A stretch of DNA of 64,000 bases from Holtermannia corniformis (GCA_001599935.1 BCIJ01000034.1:109676-173675); one strand, 5' to 3'. Numbered from the stretch's first letter, positions 34,391 to 48,921 are shown. Made by a program: numbers and translations. The notes: a model not told the origin generated them from the letters alone.

Positions 34391-37019
34391 ATGTCCGTCC
34401 CCATTCGTCAACCTCACCCACCGCCGCTCTCCTCCTTCACGGCCATGTCCCCGCCTCCAGCAGACCAGCCGGCCGAGCTGCGGCGCAACAAGTCTGTGAA
34501 TGCGACGGGCACGAGGTGGGCTCGTAGTGGCAGCTTGAGTAGTGCCGCTCCCAGGCCTGCACTCAAGGAGGAAGAGGGCGAGATGGCGGATGGCCAAGTC
34601 AAGACGGATGTGTGGACAGAGACCAAGGGTCTGGTCAGGCAGAGCAGCTTGCCGCATCGCAAAGGTCCGTCGGGGTGTGCCAGAGTGATGACGCTGACGC
34701 TTGTGTGTGCTTTGCTCTCATTCGTTGCTATGGATCACAGGTAAAGCTATCCAACCTATCACTCCTAATTCGCCCCCACCGGCGCTACCTACCGCTCCCG
34801 CGACCGAACCCACTCCTCCCCGGCCTCCCCGAAGAGTCGAGCGCGCAGCCTTTCCTTCGCAGCCCTCGTCTTTCGAGGCAACCACACCGCCGGGGACCAG
34901 TACCCATGGCATCACCCGGGCACAGAGTCTGCGTGCTCAGGCCAGCGGCGTCAGGCCCATGACGGGCTTTACTCAAGGGCTCGCACGCAGCTCAAGCTTG
35001 CGGAGTGGAGAGGTGCGTCCTGACCCGCTTTTCGTCACACCGTCTTGACAGCTATAGCCACACCCACCTCGTCCATCCCCTCCGACGTCCCCGTCCACTC
35101 ACAGCGGCTCGTCACCTCGCATTCCTGCCTCGCCACCGTCGCCGCCGCCAATGTCTAGCACGGCGGCTCTACCCCCCTCTTCCGTCCCTTACCTTTCTCA
35201 GGCATACGCTTCATCGCCTGCTCAGCCGCATGAACTGGCATCGTCCAGCGGTGGGATCAAGCGACATCAATCCCTCACACAGGGCTATGGTGCCAACTCG
35301 CGCGTTCGAGACCGGCTCGAGCGCTCGCCAGCGCTTCTCACGCTCGAGCAGCGTCGTGCGCGTGAATCTCAGCCTCACGAAGACGAGCCGCCGACAAGCC
35401 CCGTTGGCCCTAGCGTCTGGTCGTCAGACCAGAACGAATCGGGCGACGACGGCTGGCGGAATGCTCTGCCGCAGCGCAACATCATGGCCATGATCAGCTC
35501 GCAGCAGAACCAGCTGCAGGAATCGTTTGACGCAATCAACCTGCGAAGCGGGAGCAGGCTCAACCCGGATAGTCAGCCGGGATCGGGTCGTCAGACACCC
35601 GCAACCAAGCTATCGCTTTTGACAGACTCGCAGGCGTTGTACCCTCAGCCGCAGCCGCTCCAAGGACCAGTGTCGGCAGCTGCCGCCGTCCCACCGATCG
35701 GTCACAGCGCCGATGGCCTCACGACGGGCTCGGTCCGCGAACCGAGTTGGCTCGCTGGTCTCGTCGGCACGGGTAGTGGTTTCATGCCCGGCAACGAGCT
35801 TGCTGACCATCGAGGCGCGCTCACCTCGATCGGAGACAACGGTCTCGGCTGGGCTGAACGCGATGCCTTGCTCGCTGCGGCAGGTCTAGCAAGAGCACCG
35901 TGGACCGGTGCGCCGCAGTTTGCGTACCAAACCCCTCTTCCGCCAGGCATGATGATGCACCAGCCACCGATCCCGAATGCGTACATGTACGCTCAGCAGC
36001 AGCAGCCGCGCGGAGTCAAGCCGGTACACCACTTTGGTACAGCGCCGCACGTCCCTGCCGACCAGCAGCTCGACGTGATCGAGCTCGCAAAGGCAAAAGG
36101 CCTCAACCCGGCCACGTTCGACTGTCGTCCGCAGTACGCAAGGTTCTTTGTCATAAAGTCATACACGGTGCGTTTGGCATGTGCACCACTGCGGCTCACT
36201 GATCGTGAACAGGAAGAGGACGTGCACAAGTCTCTCAAGCACGAGATCTGGTCCTCGACCAATCTTGGCAACCAGCGGCTCGACAAGGCGTTTCAAGAAT
36301 CGGGCAGCAAGGGGCCCATTTACCTCTTTTTCTCGGTCAATGCTTCGGGGCACTTTTGTGGGGTGGCGCAGATGCTCACGCAGTAGGTTGACCGCTGACG
36401 GCGTGACGGCTCAACTGAGACGCGATAGGGTCGACTACAGCCAGACGTCGAATGTCTGGGCGCAAGACAAATGGAAAGGCGTCTTCAAAGTCAAGTGGAT
36501 CTTTGTCCGCGATGTCCCGAATGGGTATGCGTCTCAACGTTGCATGGACGCGTGCTGACCTAGTCAGTGCCCTTCGCCATATCAAGCTGCTGAACACGCC
36601 CGAGCGCAAGCCGATCACCAACTCGCGCGACACGCAAGAGCTCATCTACGACGCCGGTTCCGAGGTCTTGTCCATCTTTTTGGATTTCCAGGATCGAGCC
36701 AAGACGAGCCTCTTGCAGGATTTCACGTATTACGAGGTGAGAGCTTTGGAGGCACGATCGGTCTGACGGCTTGCAGGAGCTCGAGGCGTCGCGCAATAAC
36801 GCGGCTGGACCGCCACCGTCTGCGCCTGCCGCGACGTCTCAGTTCACGACGGGCGCACCGCCAACACCTGCTGTTCCGCCTTTGTACACGCAGCAGCCAC
36901 AGTCGGCCCAGTCGTACACTCGACCAGGCTACCAGCAGCAGCCTGGCGGTCCACCCGCGTATGGCGTCCAAGGCCCCGACGCGCGCCGTCTAAACGGCAT
37001 GGGCGCTCGCGCCTTTTGA
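34391..37019 (+). CDS. YTH-domain m6A-RNA reader, YTHDF type
   Basis: The ATG at 34391 starts [13 protein letters not shown]. About 600 residues of Pro/Gln/Ser-rich disordered sequence precede a C-terminal YTH domain built from four exons: [95 protein letters not shown]. It matches metazoan YTHDF proteins almost residue by residue, including the three Trp of the methyl-adenosine cage (IW-S, VW-A, KWKG) and the Lys/Ser/Asn around them. A short Gln/Pro tail ends GARAF, stop 37017-37019. The protein should bind N6-methyladenosine in mRNA in the cytoplasm and affect decay or translation. Low-complexity Gln/Pro segments fit a condensate-forming reader. Confidence 0.95.
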
Positions 37020-37134
37020 TTTCTTGCTGTTCACCCCTCGCAACATGATCTGTACTAGTACCTTTCCCTCACGAACGCTCTGGCTTGAACGAGAAACCGC
37101 TTGATGCCGATGATGCAACTTGTTACACGCTGCA

Positions 37135-39084
37135 TCACAAGTTAAAGATGAGCCTGCCACCGGGTCCGCCACCTCTGCGATCGATCCGCACGACCTTTTT
37201 CCCAACGGCTCCGTAGATGACCTTTGTGCCGAGCTCGGGACTAGCTGACCACCCTCGAGCTTTGGAAACGGCTGTCAGGGACGCCTTTACGTCGTTGAGT
37301 GGTAGCGTCATCTCGGGCCCGGCGCGAAGGAGTACAAGGCAGAGATGGGCCGTGAGGATCGACTGCGTCGTCAGTGGTGCTGCTTTGACGGGCGCAAATG
37401 CGCTCGTCAGCGTCGACAGGCTTGACACGGTCGACGACGAGGAAGGCGACGGCGGCGGCGGGAGGTCCGACTCGCTAATACGTCTGAGGTTGCGCCTGGG
37501 ATCATCAGCTCGGACGTGGTCCTGCGCAACAGGACTTGCAGTGTTGATGCTACATCGCCCGTAGACTCGATCGGCGCGTCGTCGCCTTGTTTCATCAGAT
37601 CGCCGAGCTGAGCCCAGATCTTTGCCTATAGACGTCAACTTTGTCGACGTGAGTGCGCAGACTGACCACCGCAGCGTCTGCTAGAGGACTTGCCAGTGAT
37701 TCGACCAACGCGTCACAAGTGCTTTCTGAGCCTGGGACTGGTGGTTCTGTGGGCTCTTGCGCTGTTTCGACTGGCAGTTCTAATACTGGCGGCGCAGCGA
37801 GCCGTACCGTCACGTCGCCGTCTTCTACGTCGTCGTTCACGGGCACACTGCGCTCTTCGACCAGCGGCTCTGGAGCCTCGGGACCGTCAATCAGCGCCAA
37901 GTCCAACGGTGCGGGCACAGGCTCCTCGAGTACCGCAGCCGGGTTGACCGGCGAGTCTTGACGTTGCATCAACGGCGGCGTGCTGGCTCGCACCGGCATC
38001 CGCTTCCTCACGCCAAAGATGGACATGCGCGGTGCCGGACCGTGATGCAGTTCTGGAATCTTTCTCGCGCTCGCAGCCGGTCGAGAGGGTGAAAAGTGGG
38101 CAAGAGGGGTATTGGAAGCTTTGGCGCGCTGGAGTGCAACGTTGCGCACTGGCGTCTTCATCGGACCTCTGGGCGGTGTAGGCGTCATTGCTGGTGGAGG
38201 TGATGTATCGAGTAGCGAGGCGTGAGCTCTTGGAGGCGTCGTGTGGGCTAGCGTTGTGGATGAAGACGATGGGAAGGGCTCTTCGCTGGATACGATTGGT
38301 TCGGTCGGCTTGCTCTGACTCTGTGCTCGTTTCTGAGACTTCTATGAGTGCCCACAGTCTAGCAAGCTCAAGCACAAACCTGACGACGGAGCTCGGCAAC
38401 TTGAGCCTCGAGCACCTTGAGAGCAGCCTCTTCAGCCTGGATGACCTCGTCTGGCGACGTCTCTACCGGACGTGCAGATTCCCTTGGCGATTCTGGCACT
38501 GGCCGAGGTGCAAAGGCGGTAGGCTCGGCCGCCTACGCATATCCGGTCAGTCTTGGCACCAGCATCCATCGCGCAGACCGACCCTTGCAATCTGCTCTTG
38601 AAGCAGTGCAATCTCGCGCCTCTGCTGCCGATACGACTCGAGCAAAGCACTGATATGCGCTCGAGCTCTTGGCATTGGTCGGCTATCCCTGTCAGCCTCA
38701 GCCATGGCCGCAACAACCCACTCACTAATCGTCCACAAGCTTCAACGCGGTCTTCAACAAGACGTCTACATCCTCCTCCCTGCCCTTTCCCGATCTCAGC
38801 GGCGTCACGATGGCGCCCTCTCTCTTCTCGACCACTTTACCGCCTCGCGGGCCATCCTCCTCGCCTACGAAAGTGAACAGTCGGCGCTCGGGTTCCTCTG
38901 CATCGCGGATCAAATCTGGGATCAGCTTGTCCCGGTAGGTACGGCCTGTGAGTGGATCGGTGTAGGGAAGCCGGAGCTGAGCGCGGGTAAATGGACCGGC
39001 GGGAGGCGTGTTGAGGGACGAGAGGTGGGTGATCTGAGAGCTGTGGGAAGCGAGCTGCTGAAGTGATTCTTGGAGCGACGGCAT
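37135..39084 (-). CDS. Probable DASH/Dam1 complex subunit Spc34, with C-terminal winged-helix-like extension
   Basis: The ATG at 39082-39084 starts MPSLQESLQQLASH. The N-terminal block PPAGPFTRAQLRLPY followed by LIPDLIRDAEEPERRLFTF resembles Spc34 (PPG-IF... LIRDtxxxERALF). Further exons give VDVLLKTALKLVDD and EWVVAAMAEADR, then a coiled coil (HISALLESYRQQRREIALLQ and AALKVLEAQVAELRRQ). A Pro/Ser-rich linker follows. The C terminus, QSILTAHLCLVLLRAGPEM to LGTKVIYGAVGKKVVRIDRR, looks like a small winged-helix fold; stop at 37135-37137. Spc34 is part of the ring complex that couples kinetochores to microtubules in fungi. It is longer than yeast Spc34 (295 residues), with the C-terminal part the extra piece. 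The match is from memory of weak family motifs, so the name is probable rather than certain. Confidence 0.6.
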
Positions 39085-39299
39085 GGTGTTGTACAGGATC
39101 TCTTGGCCCTCTGCTCTGCTCTACCCTTGCTGGTCTCCACCCACGGCCGGTACGCTCACTCGGACGCTACAGTGGTTGTCTCGATTTGTTGACACGAAAG
39201 CGCGTCGCGTGGCAAAAGGGTTCATGCAATCGACCGGGGTTCAACAATCAAGACGTTGGCTCATGCTATACAATGCTACGCCCATTGGTACTCGTGGAT

Positions 39300-41699
39300 C
39301 TAGATGCCCGTCCGAGGCGGCGACAATGTCTGTTGCGCGGCCGACCACGTCTCGCCATTGTCCGGGAGCTTGAGCGAGATGCGCGGCTGCCACGCCATAT
39401 CAGCATCGGGGCGACGTAGCGCGGATGGACAGACTGTAGGCGCTTGACCCGAGGCCGAGGCCGATGCAGAGACGGGTGTGAGCAGTGTTTCTTGCAGTTG
39501 TTGATCTGCCTCGCTGAACATGGGCAGCTTGTCGGCGATACTGTTGTAAAAGGTCAAGACGAGGTTGGCGGCGGACAGGTCGTCGACCGTGGGTTCCTAC
39601 GGCCGATCGGCATCAGCACAGCGGTTGACCTCGGTATACACTGACGATTGGCACCTCTGGCTCCGGCGTGACTGACATGGCCGTCAAAGGCGACTCAGAG
39701 CCCGCCGGTGCCCGAATCGGCTTTGTCGATCTATAACATCAGCCCCTCTGTTGTTCCCCAGGTGAACCAACGGACGCATTGAGCCCAATCTTTGCCCAGA
39801 AATCGAGCCGAATCGTCTTCTCCGGGACTCGATACTTGCGGCTGTTGATGACGAGCTCGTCACAGTCGAGCTTTGACGGCGGTGCATCGTCGTCTGGCAA
39901 GATTTGAATGTTGCCGTTGTTGTGCTGGCCTGTGCGGGTGATATCGACCGTGTGCAGGTTGTGCTTGACGGTGCGGCGCTTGGGCTGTGTGCTCTCATCA
40001 GCGTGCTGTCGACTGTTGGTCGCTAGCAGACGGACCAAGACCTGCTCGACGTGGTTCGGGCACATCCACTTTTTGCCCGCCGGCGGCATACTAGCGAGCG
40101 CGGGCTTGAGGCAATCGAGGTGCCAGTGCAAAGCGCAGTAATCGCACGAGACGATGGAGCGCCAGGTCGCGCCCGGTTCCGTCACCGGTTTCCGACCTGG
40201 CATGGCGCTCCCGCCGCACGCGTAGCAAGCGACGGCGCGCGAGCGCCCGTCCTTTAACCGGACGGGATCGCGTTCTTCAATGAACCCTCGGCGGCTGTAG
40301 CGTCAGTCGGGTGCTTGCAGACCAGGCCGACATACTCGGTCTTTGTTCGGACCTCTTCCGTATCGTGGTATGCACCGTTCTGTGCCGTCGCGACTGCACG
40401 GGTCAGCCTCGGCCAGCGCTCAGGTTGCTCACGCACCGCCTGCGAAAAAGTTGCGAATCTCGGGCGGGAGCCTGAACTGGGTTGGGTTCTCGGCCTCGAG
40501 CTTGTCGCACAAGTCTGCAAACATTGACGTCGCGGGCTTTTTCGATCGAGTGTCCTGGTCGTGTCAGCCGATGGTGTCGGACAAGACGTCGACGGACCCG
40601 CTCGGATCGACAGAGCTTGCAGTACCACACGTCTTCCTCTGGGAGCTCGTCGACGCGCAGAGGCGGGTCGAGGCACATGAAGTGGAACGAGCGAGGGCAG
40701 CCATCACAGCACAGGAAGCGACCGATCCCACGGCATGCCGAGCAAAAGTCTTGGTTGGGCTAAAGGGGTTAGTACGAGATGATGGAGCTCGAGTGGATGA
40801 CGCACAATCTCGCCCGTGTCCGCCTGTTTACCTTTGCCCTTCTTACCACCTGCCAAAGAAGTCTTTTGGACCGGTGCCCTGTGCACCGTCGCGTTCCGAT
40901 TCGGGCCTCGGCGGTGGGTCGCTGGACCGGGCGCACCATTCTGCCCCGGTGCAGCCGGCTGAGCGTGCCGTGCCCTTGATGGCTGGACGGCAAGCAAGAC
41001 ATCGCCGTCCAATACGCCTCGAACACTTGACATGGCTTGGTCCGGGGTACCGACCGGGTCGATCGAGATCTCGTACGCTGCATCCTGTTCGCCCTCGCCG
41101 TCGGCGTCACTGTAGTCTACAGCTCTAAACTCGTGCGGGAGCGAGATGTCTTGCGGGGGGTCAAAGATGCCGAGTGCGGCAGAGGGCTGGATCGGGTGGA
41201 AGCCTTGGCCTGCGACGGATTGACCGGGGTTGGACAGGTACGGCTGGATCGTGGCCGTTGACGGCGTTGGGAGGGGAGAAGCCGAAGTCGTGGCTGGCGG
41301 TGGCGGGGTCGCGTTCCGACGGGCTCGAGATGATGGCGGGACGCTGCACGGTCAGCATCCGGTTGGATTCGAATGCCACGACCAGGCTGGAACGGGTTGT
41401 CGGCGTTGCCATCCAGACACTCACACGACCTTTCGTCGCTGCTTCTTTGCACTCCCGCTGATACTGTCTGCGCCCATGCTTGAACCTCGGCTATCCTGGT
41501 CGAGCGAGCGCAGGCGTTTGCCCGTGCCCGGCGGCGTCTCAATGGCCAACCTAGCATCACCGTGGCTGGTGCTGGTGCCGTTGGCGTTCCCTACAGCCTC
41601 GTCGCCAGCGCCAGCGCCAGCGCCAGCACCGAGCGTAGAGTTGACCAGATCAAACTCGAGGTCGATATCGACCGTGTCCATGGTCACGTCTTGGTCCAT
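39300..41699 (-). CDS. Double PHD-finger protein, Rco1-like (Rpd3S histone deacetylase complex)
   Basis: The ATG at 41697-41699 starts MDQDVTMDTVDIDLEFDLVN, followed by a low-complexity, partly basic region. The first PHD finger is read as FCSACRGIGRFLCCDGCPRSFHF, MCLDPPLRVDELPEEDVWYC and KLC; the second as CDYCALHWHLDCLKPALASM followed by KKWMCPNHVEQ. This PHD-linker-PHD layout, with a conserved stretch between, is that of Rco1, the subunit that guides the Rpd3S deacetylase to Set2-methylated chromatin; Cti6 and Nto1 differ in order. After KYRVPEKTIRLDFWAKIG, two further exons end at TAG 39300-39302 with ISLKLPDNGETW. The role in suppressing cryptic transcription is known from yeast and inferred here. 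Confidence 0.78.
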
Positions 41700-42103
41700 G
41701 CCGAGCGGGGAGCGTTGTGGCGAGCCGTCTGTTGTAGGATCAGCTGTGGCCGTGTGCTGGGTTGATGGCTATGTACGTGACGAGGTGATCCGTGTGCGTA
41801 CGATCGAGTGACTCGCAGTGAGTCTAGTCAAGAAGGATGACTGTCCGAGTGGATGACAAGGCGGTTGCTGGATGGGAGAAGCCTCGAAAGAGCCACAGTG
41901 GCACCAGGAGCACTCGACGTCCTCGGCGTTATTCCGCACGGGGGTTAGCCTCGCCACGACGACCTTTGTCTACAGCCCAAGTCGATGCCGATCAGACCAG
42001 CACAGCATAGCACAGCACAGTCGTTGCATATCACTGGATCGCCCTACAACCGCCGCTTTCGGTTTCCTTTGCTTTCTCGAGTATAGACTGCTGCAGACTT
42101 GGA
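41700..42103. other. Intergenic region upstream of the Rco1-like gene
   Basis: The 404 bp stretch between two minus-strand genes should carry the Rco1-like promoter and the 3' end of the acidic protein gene. A short CACAGCATAG/CACAGCACAG repetition lies at about 42000-42022. No gene seen. Confidence 0.4.
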
Positions 42104-42765
42104 TCACTTGGCCACTTTGGGCTTCTTGCTCGCCGGCTCATCCGCTTCGACGTCTTTGACGTCTTGCTCGACGACGTCACCGGCCTCGGCATCGACTGCA
42201 CCGCCGGCAGCCGGGTCGCTCGCCTTGGCCTTGACCTTGGCCGACGCCGCGCGCTTGCCGAGCACCGTCTTGTCCTGCGAGTGTCAGCGCGGTAGGGTCC
42301 CGCGCGGTCAGAAATCACCTTGCTGCCTGCTGCGGCAACAGCAGCAGCAGGCGCGTCTTCCGCTGTAAAGTCGTCGTCGTCGTCTTCATCCTTGAGCTCT
42401 CCGGGCTGATGACGTCAACCGTCTTGGACGGCCAGAGCCGTCTCACCCACCTTGTACAGGTCGGCAATCGTCGCCTCGTCCTCGTCCTCGTCCTCGTCAT
42501 CTAGCTCTTCGTCGTCGTCTTGATTCTCATCTTGTGGCTGGGAATCCAGTCAGCCGGGCTGCTGGCGGGTCGCGCTGCCACAAGACTCACGCCATCGTCT
42601 CCCTCGTCGTCGTCTTCCGAGTTGTAGTCGTCGTCGTCCGCATCCTCGTCGTCCTCTTGGTGGTCCACGACGGGCACCGGCTCGGCCGCTGCGTGCGTGG
42701 GTTCGTTAGCAGCGCCAACGTCGGAACCAACCGCACGCACGTTTCGCGTCCTTGTCAACGGCCAT
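42104..42765 (-). CDS. Small highly acidic protein with basic C terminus
   Basis: The ATG at 42763-42765 starts MAVDKDAKPAEPVPVVDHQ, then long Asp/Glu runs (EDDEDADDDDYNSEDDDEG, DDDEELDDEDEDEDEAT) and LYKELKDEDDDDDFTAEDA. After two more introns the tail is Ala/Lys-rich (DKTVLGKRAASAKVKAKA) and ends in a nuclear-signal-like EPASKKPKVAK, stop at 42104-42106. The layout, acidic centre with basic ends, recalls histone-chaperone-like or nucleolar acidic proteins, but there is no recognisable domain such as the Chz1 CHZ motif. Five exons; the frame is kept across all joins. Confidence 0.75.
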
Positions 42766-43017
42766 GATCCGATAGCAGTTGTGTGATGCAAGCAGTGATC
42801 CCTCTATGTCTGTTTCCCTGTCTGCAGGTGGATGACTGAGTGGATGCAATCGATTGAGCCAAGACGGTTGTGGATCGAGAGGTCAGGCTCGTCGACTGGT
42901 TCCCCGCGTTCTCCAACCCGCGGATCACGGTACCGCTCCGGGGAAACTCACATGTGAAACGTTGGTACAACCCAGCGACGTCTTCAACCCCAGTCTCGAC
43001 CACTCACCAGCACCACA
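42766..43017. promoter_or_regulatory. 252-bp divergent promoter (acidic protein / uridine kinase)
   Basis: The region between the two divergent start codons must hold both promoters. No TATA box is clear. Small open frames in it are not supported by domains. Confidence 0.5.
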
Positions 43018-45434
43018 ATGTCGCCCGTAAAGACAACGATCCCGCTCCCAGGCGGCGAAAAGAACAAGAATACAGTCATTGCACCGCACGGGTGTGTTCC
43101 CGTCCACTCATCATCCTTGGCAACAGCTCACAGACCAGTCGCGCACCATGGTACGGCTTGGATGGGAAACCGGTCGAGGCCTATGTCATTGGCGTCGCAG
43201 GCGGCAGCGCGAGCGGTAAAGTCCGTCCCTACCGTCGTCGCCGCACGGCCGATAAACTCACGCACGGCCAGACTTCAGTCGCGCGCGCAATCCTTTCAGC
43301 TCTCGATCACGTCCCGAGCGTCTTGATCCTCGCTCAGGTCGGTCGGTGCTCTCGGTCAGAACGTTAACTGACGACCCAGGACTCGTTCTACCGCTTTCAC
43401 AGCCCGGAAGAGATTGACCTTGCGTTCTCAAACGACCTCGACTTGGATCACCCAAACGCGATTGATACAGATCTGTTTGTAAAGGTGTGGGCTGCGTCGC
43501 TGCGTCGACGATCGAGCCGCTGATCGAGACAGTGCTTGACAGACTTGAAGCAGGGCCGTGCGACCGAGGTCAGTCGTTGATCTGCCCGCTCAGGCAATTG
43601 ACGGCTCAAGATCCCCGTGTACAGCTTTGTACACCACCGTCAGTCGATCAGCGACACCTGCGCGCAGGCACAGCTGACGAAAAATAGAACGCATGCCAGA
43701 CGTACAGTACCTATACGGTGCAAGCGTCATCATCGGTCCGTCGTGCCGCGCGCCGTCGTCCCCGTCTCATCACGCCACAGTCGAGGGCATCATGACGCTC
43801 GTCTCGCCAGAGCTACGAGACCTATACGACCTCAAGGTCTTTGTGGTGCGTGCGCTGCAACGATGACGCACTGCAGGCTGACGAGGTAGAATTGCGATTC
43901 CGATCTGATGCTTGCGCGGCGGATCCGGCGGGATGTCAAGGAACGGGGGCGGGATGTCGATGGCATCCTGGACCAGGTCGGGCTCACAGTGATAGATACA
44001 GCAGTAGGCTGACCGTGCCAGTACCTGCGCTTCGTCAAGAACTCGTACGACAACTTTGTCCAGCCCAGCTCGAAATACGCCGACATTGTCCGTCCTGCCT
44101 GCATCCCATCACCAGCTGATTCTCATGAGCAGATTGTGCCCGGGGCTTGCAACCACCTCGCGATCGAGCTGCTCGTGACCCACGTCCGGCGCCAGCTCGA
44201 CGCTCGCTCGCTCCGGTTCCGCAACATGCTCAGCCGGATGGAGTCCACCGACGGTTTGGCTCTCGACTCGCGGTCCGCCACTGTCGGCGGGAGCTGTAAC
44301 GCCGACGGTACCGTCACGCTGCTCGAAGAGACAAACCAGCTCAAGGTCGGTTACTGCCGTCCCGAGACGACCAGGCTGAGCGCTGTAGGGGATCATGACG
44401 ATCCTTCGGGATGCGTCGACGTCTCGAGGCGATTTCATCTTTTATACCGACCGGCTCGCGACGCTGATTGTAGAAAAGGCGTTGACGTTGGTCGACTACG
44501 TTGCCAAGACGATCACGACGCCGTTGGGGGTCGAGTACGAGGGCTCACAGTTGGCGTCCCAGGTTGGCCTTGTCCTCGTGATCGGAAACGGCTGATGGTC
44601 TGTAGGAGATCATCGGGGTTGCCATCCTTCGATCCGGCGGACCGTTCTGGCAGGGTCTACGCCGCGTCATTCGCGATGCGCCGATCGGATCGCTCTTGAT
44701 CCAGAGTGATCCCGTCACGGGCGAGCCGCTGCTGTTGAGCAGCGAGCTGCCGGCGACGATCAAGAAAGCTGCGTCGAGTCGGGACGCGACCGTGTTCCTG
44801 TTTGATTCCCAGGTGAGCTCGGGTCGCGATAGAGTCTGCTGACCGTGGGCGCAGATTGGGACCGGTGCCGCTGCGTGTGGGTTTGACCTGGTGATCCGCA
44901 AACTTTACTGATGTCGTTGGTTCAGTGATGGCGATCCGCGTCTTGCTCGATCATGGCGTTCAGGGTCTGTCCCCTTTTGCGAGCGCCATGGACTGATCGC
45001 TTGCAGAACACAACATTATCTTTCTAGCCTTTCTCGTCGCCCGCCGCGGTATCTCGACCGTCCACCGAGCGTTCCCGCGCGTCAGGCTGATCACGGCCGC
45101 GATCGATCCGGGGCTGCAAGAGCGCACGTTTCCGTTCCCTCGCGGTTCGACGCAGACGCTGGGTGAGGGCACGGGCGATGGCGATTTCGGGGCCAGGGTC
45201 GTGTACAGTGCCGAGATGGGGTTGCAGCGCGCGCAGGCCGAGGGGGGCTATCACGTCGCGAAACCCGTGCACGAGGATATCAAGTTTTCAAGACGGCGGC
45301 AGAGTTCTGGCCACGCGCTCGAGAAGCGAGCATGGGTCGTGACGCCCGGTACGTACAGTTTCGAGCCGGCCCCCGTCGCTGACGTCTGCGCGTCAGGGGC
45401 CGGGCATTGGGGTGATCGATATTATCTCAAGTAG
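43018..45434 (+). CDS. URK1: Uridine kinase with C-terminal uracil-phosphoribosyltransferase-like domain
   Basis: The ATG at 43018 gives MSPVKTTIPLPGGEKN. The kinase domain follows across small exons: GRAPWYGLDGKP, Walker A GVAGGSASGK, TSVARAILSALDHV, DSFYRFHSPEEI, DHPNAIDTDLF, IPVYSFVHH, LYGASVII, VEGIMTLVSPELRDLYDLKV and the lid helix LARRIRRDVKERGR. From about 44100 the UPRT-like domain reads GIMTILRDASTSRGDFIFYT, VAILRSGGPFWQGLRRV and the PRPP-loop equivalent LFDSQIGTGAAACMAIRV, which differs from the active UPRT loop (D-x-x-x-A-T-G-G), as is usual in this fusion. The end reads TPGAGHWGDRYYLK, stop 45432-45434. Reaction: phosphorylation of uridine and cytidine in pyrimidine salvage; the second domain is probably regulatory. 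Confidence 0.92.
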
Positions 45435-46351
45435 CGAGTGCGATGAGACATGGAGGATACGGTCGTGATGCCTCTGACTAGACGACGCGTTTCAGCTCGC
45501 TCATTGTTTGGTTCGGGCCCGAGCGAGACAATAGCGAGTGGTGCCGGCATGGCCTTGTTCACTCTGATTGATCCGTTTCACGCCGGCGCCGACGAGCGTA
45601 ATGCCCCTCGAGCGCGAGCTGGTGCCGGGCAGGGTGAGCTATTGTACGAGTGATGGCGAGGTATATAGCGGCTCGGCGGGCCGTGCGCTGTCGAGCTCGC
45701 AGCGTGCTCTGGTCACAGTCGAGTCTAGAGCTCACTACCTCGAGCTGAAACGACACTAGGTGAGTGCGCGTTCGGGTGTGTAGCCGGGTGCGGTGGCGGA
45801 GCAGAGGGATCGCCGTCACGCTTCTTGCGACGTCCTTTGAACGTTTGCAGCCCCAAGGATGGCTGGTGCTGGTGCTCTCGACCGACCGCAGCGCTGTCGG
45901 ATCGACGCCCATTAGACGATCAGCGGCGTCTGGGTTGAACGGTCGATGGCTAGCGCCGCCGTCCTGAACTGTCAGCACCTCGTCCCGTCGGACCCTGTGT
46001 CTGCGCACACACCGTCGAGCTGTCACACTCGTTTCACCCACTCGCTCGCGCGCCCTGACCGCTCGCTCGGGCAAACGCTAACCGTACGTGGCCGCAGGAC
46101 CGCACCGCACCGCACCGACCCCTGAGCGAGCGCACAGGACGACGGGCGGCCATCAGACCTCTTGCTCGAGCCCCCGTGCACTCCATCGCACAACAAACGC
46201 CTGCCTCCCGGTGGTTGAAAACACTGCTCACGATCATCACCCCTCTGTGAGCGCACGAGCCGCACCAAAAGGGGGACCCCTCGGCCAACAAAAAGAGACA
46301 CACAGGAAAAGGACCGACAGCGGCCGATCAGCTCTGCCAGCGAGGCAGACC
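45435..46351. other. Intergenic region upstream of the C2H2 gene
   Basis: This 917 bp region precedes the zinc-finger gene. Open frames on both strands (e.g. 45559-46074 minus, very Arg-rich) have the composition expected of random GC-rich frames and no splice or domain support. I see no RNA gene. Confidence 0.45.
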
Positions 46352-48473
<2,122 letters not shown>

Positions 48474-48639
48474 AGCGGCTCGGCCGAAACGACAAACGGA
48501 GACGCGATCAAGACGTTGTACAGCACGCGTAAAGCATTCCATCATCTATAGTGGGCAAACGCGCAGACCCTGTTCCCAAAGTGAAACCCAAACCCGATCG
48601 ATTGAGTACCCAGATGTCGATGTGATATAATGCCATGTC

Positions 48640-48921
48640 CTAGCGCCTCGTCATGTCCATGATGGTCCGGATCAGTGCTCGGCGGCGAGCGGCGTCGTCT
48701 GCGCGGTGCATGCGCACCGTGACCATGACGACTAGTGGGCGTTCGCCCTCGTCTCGCGCGACGAGCATGTGTGTTGGAGGCGGTGGAAGCGCCAGCATGG
48801 CGTCGAGCAGTGCGCGCGGCGTCCCTGTCGGTCGCGACAGAGTCTCAGTCGACTGGACAGCCCGCTTGTCCGTCACATCCGCAGAACGCTCGATGAAGGC
48901 AAGCTTGTGCAACACCGTCAT
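48640..48921 (-). CDS. Small hypothetical protein
   Basis: An ATG at 48919-48921 opens a 93-codon frame (MTVLHKLAFIERSADVTDKR... ending RTIMDMTRR) without introns. It lies between the C2H2 gene stop and the Asi-like gene stop. I recognise no domain; composition (Arg/Ala/Thr-rich) is close to that of random GC-rich frames. It is listed because the frame stays open upstream as well and the start has a plausible context; it could instead be 3' untranslated sequence. Confidence 0.25.
   Translation of the reverse strand: MTVLHKLAFIERSADVTDKRAVQSTETLSRPTGTPRALLDAMLALPPPPTHMLVARDEGERPLVVMVTVRMHRADDAARRRALIRTIMDMTRR

Noticed and set aside
45559..46074. 171-codon Arg-rich minus-strand frame upstream of the C2H2 gene
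   Set aside because: Composition is that of a chance GC-rich frame, with no domain, and it lies in the promoter of a plus-strand gene.
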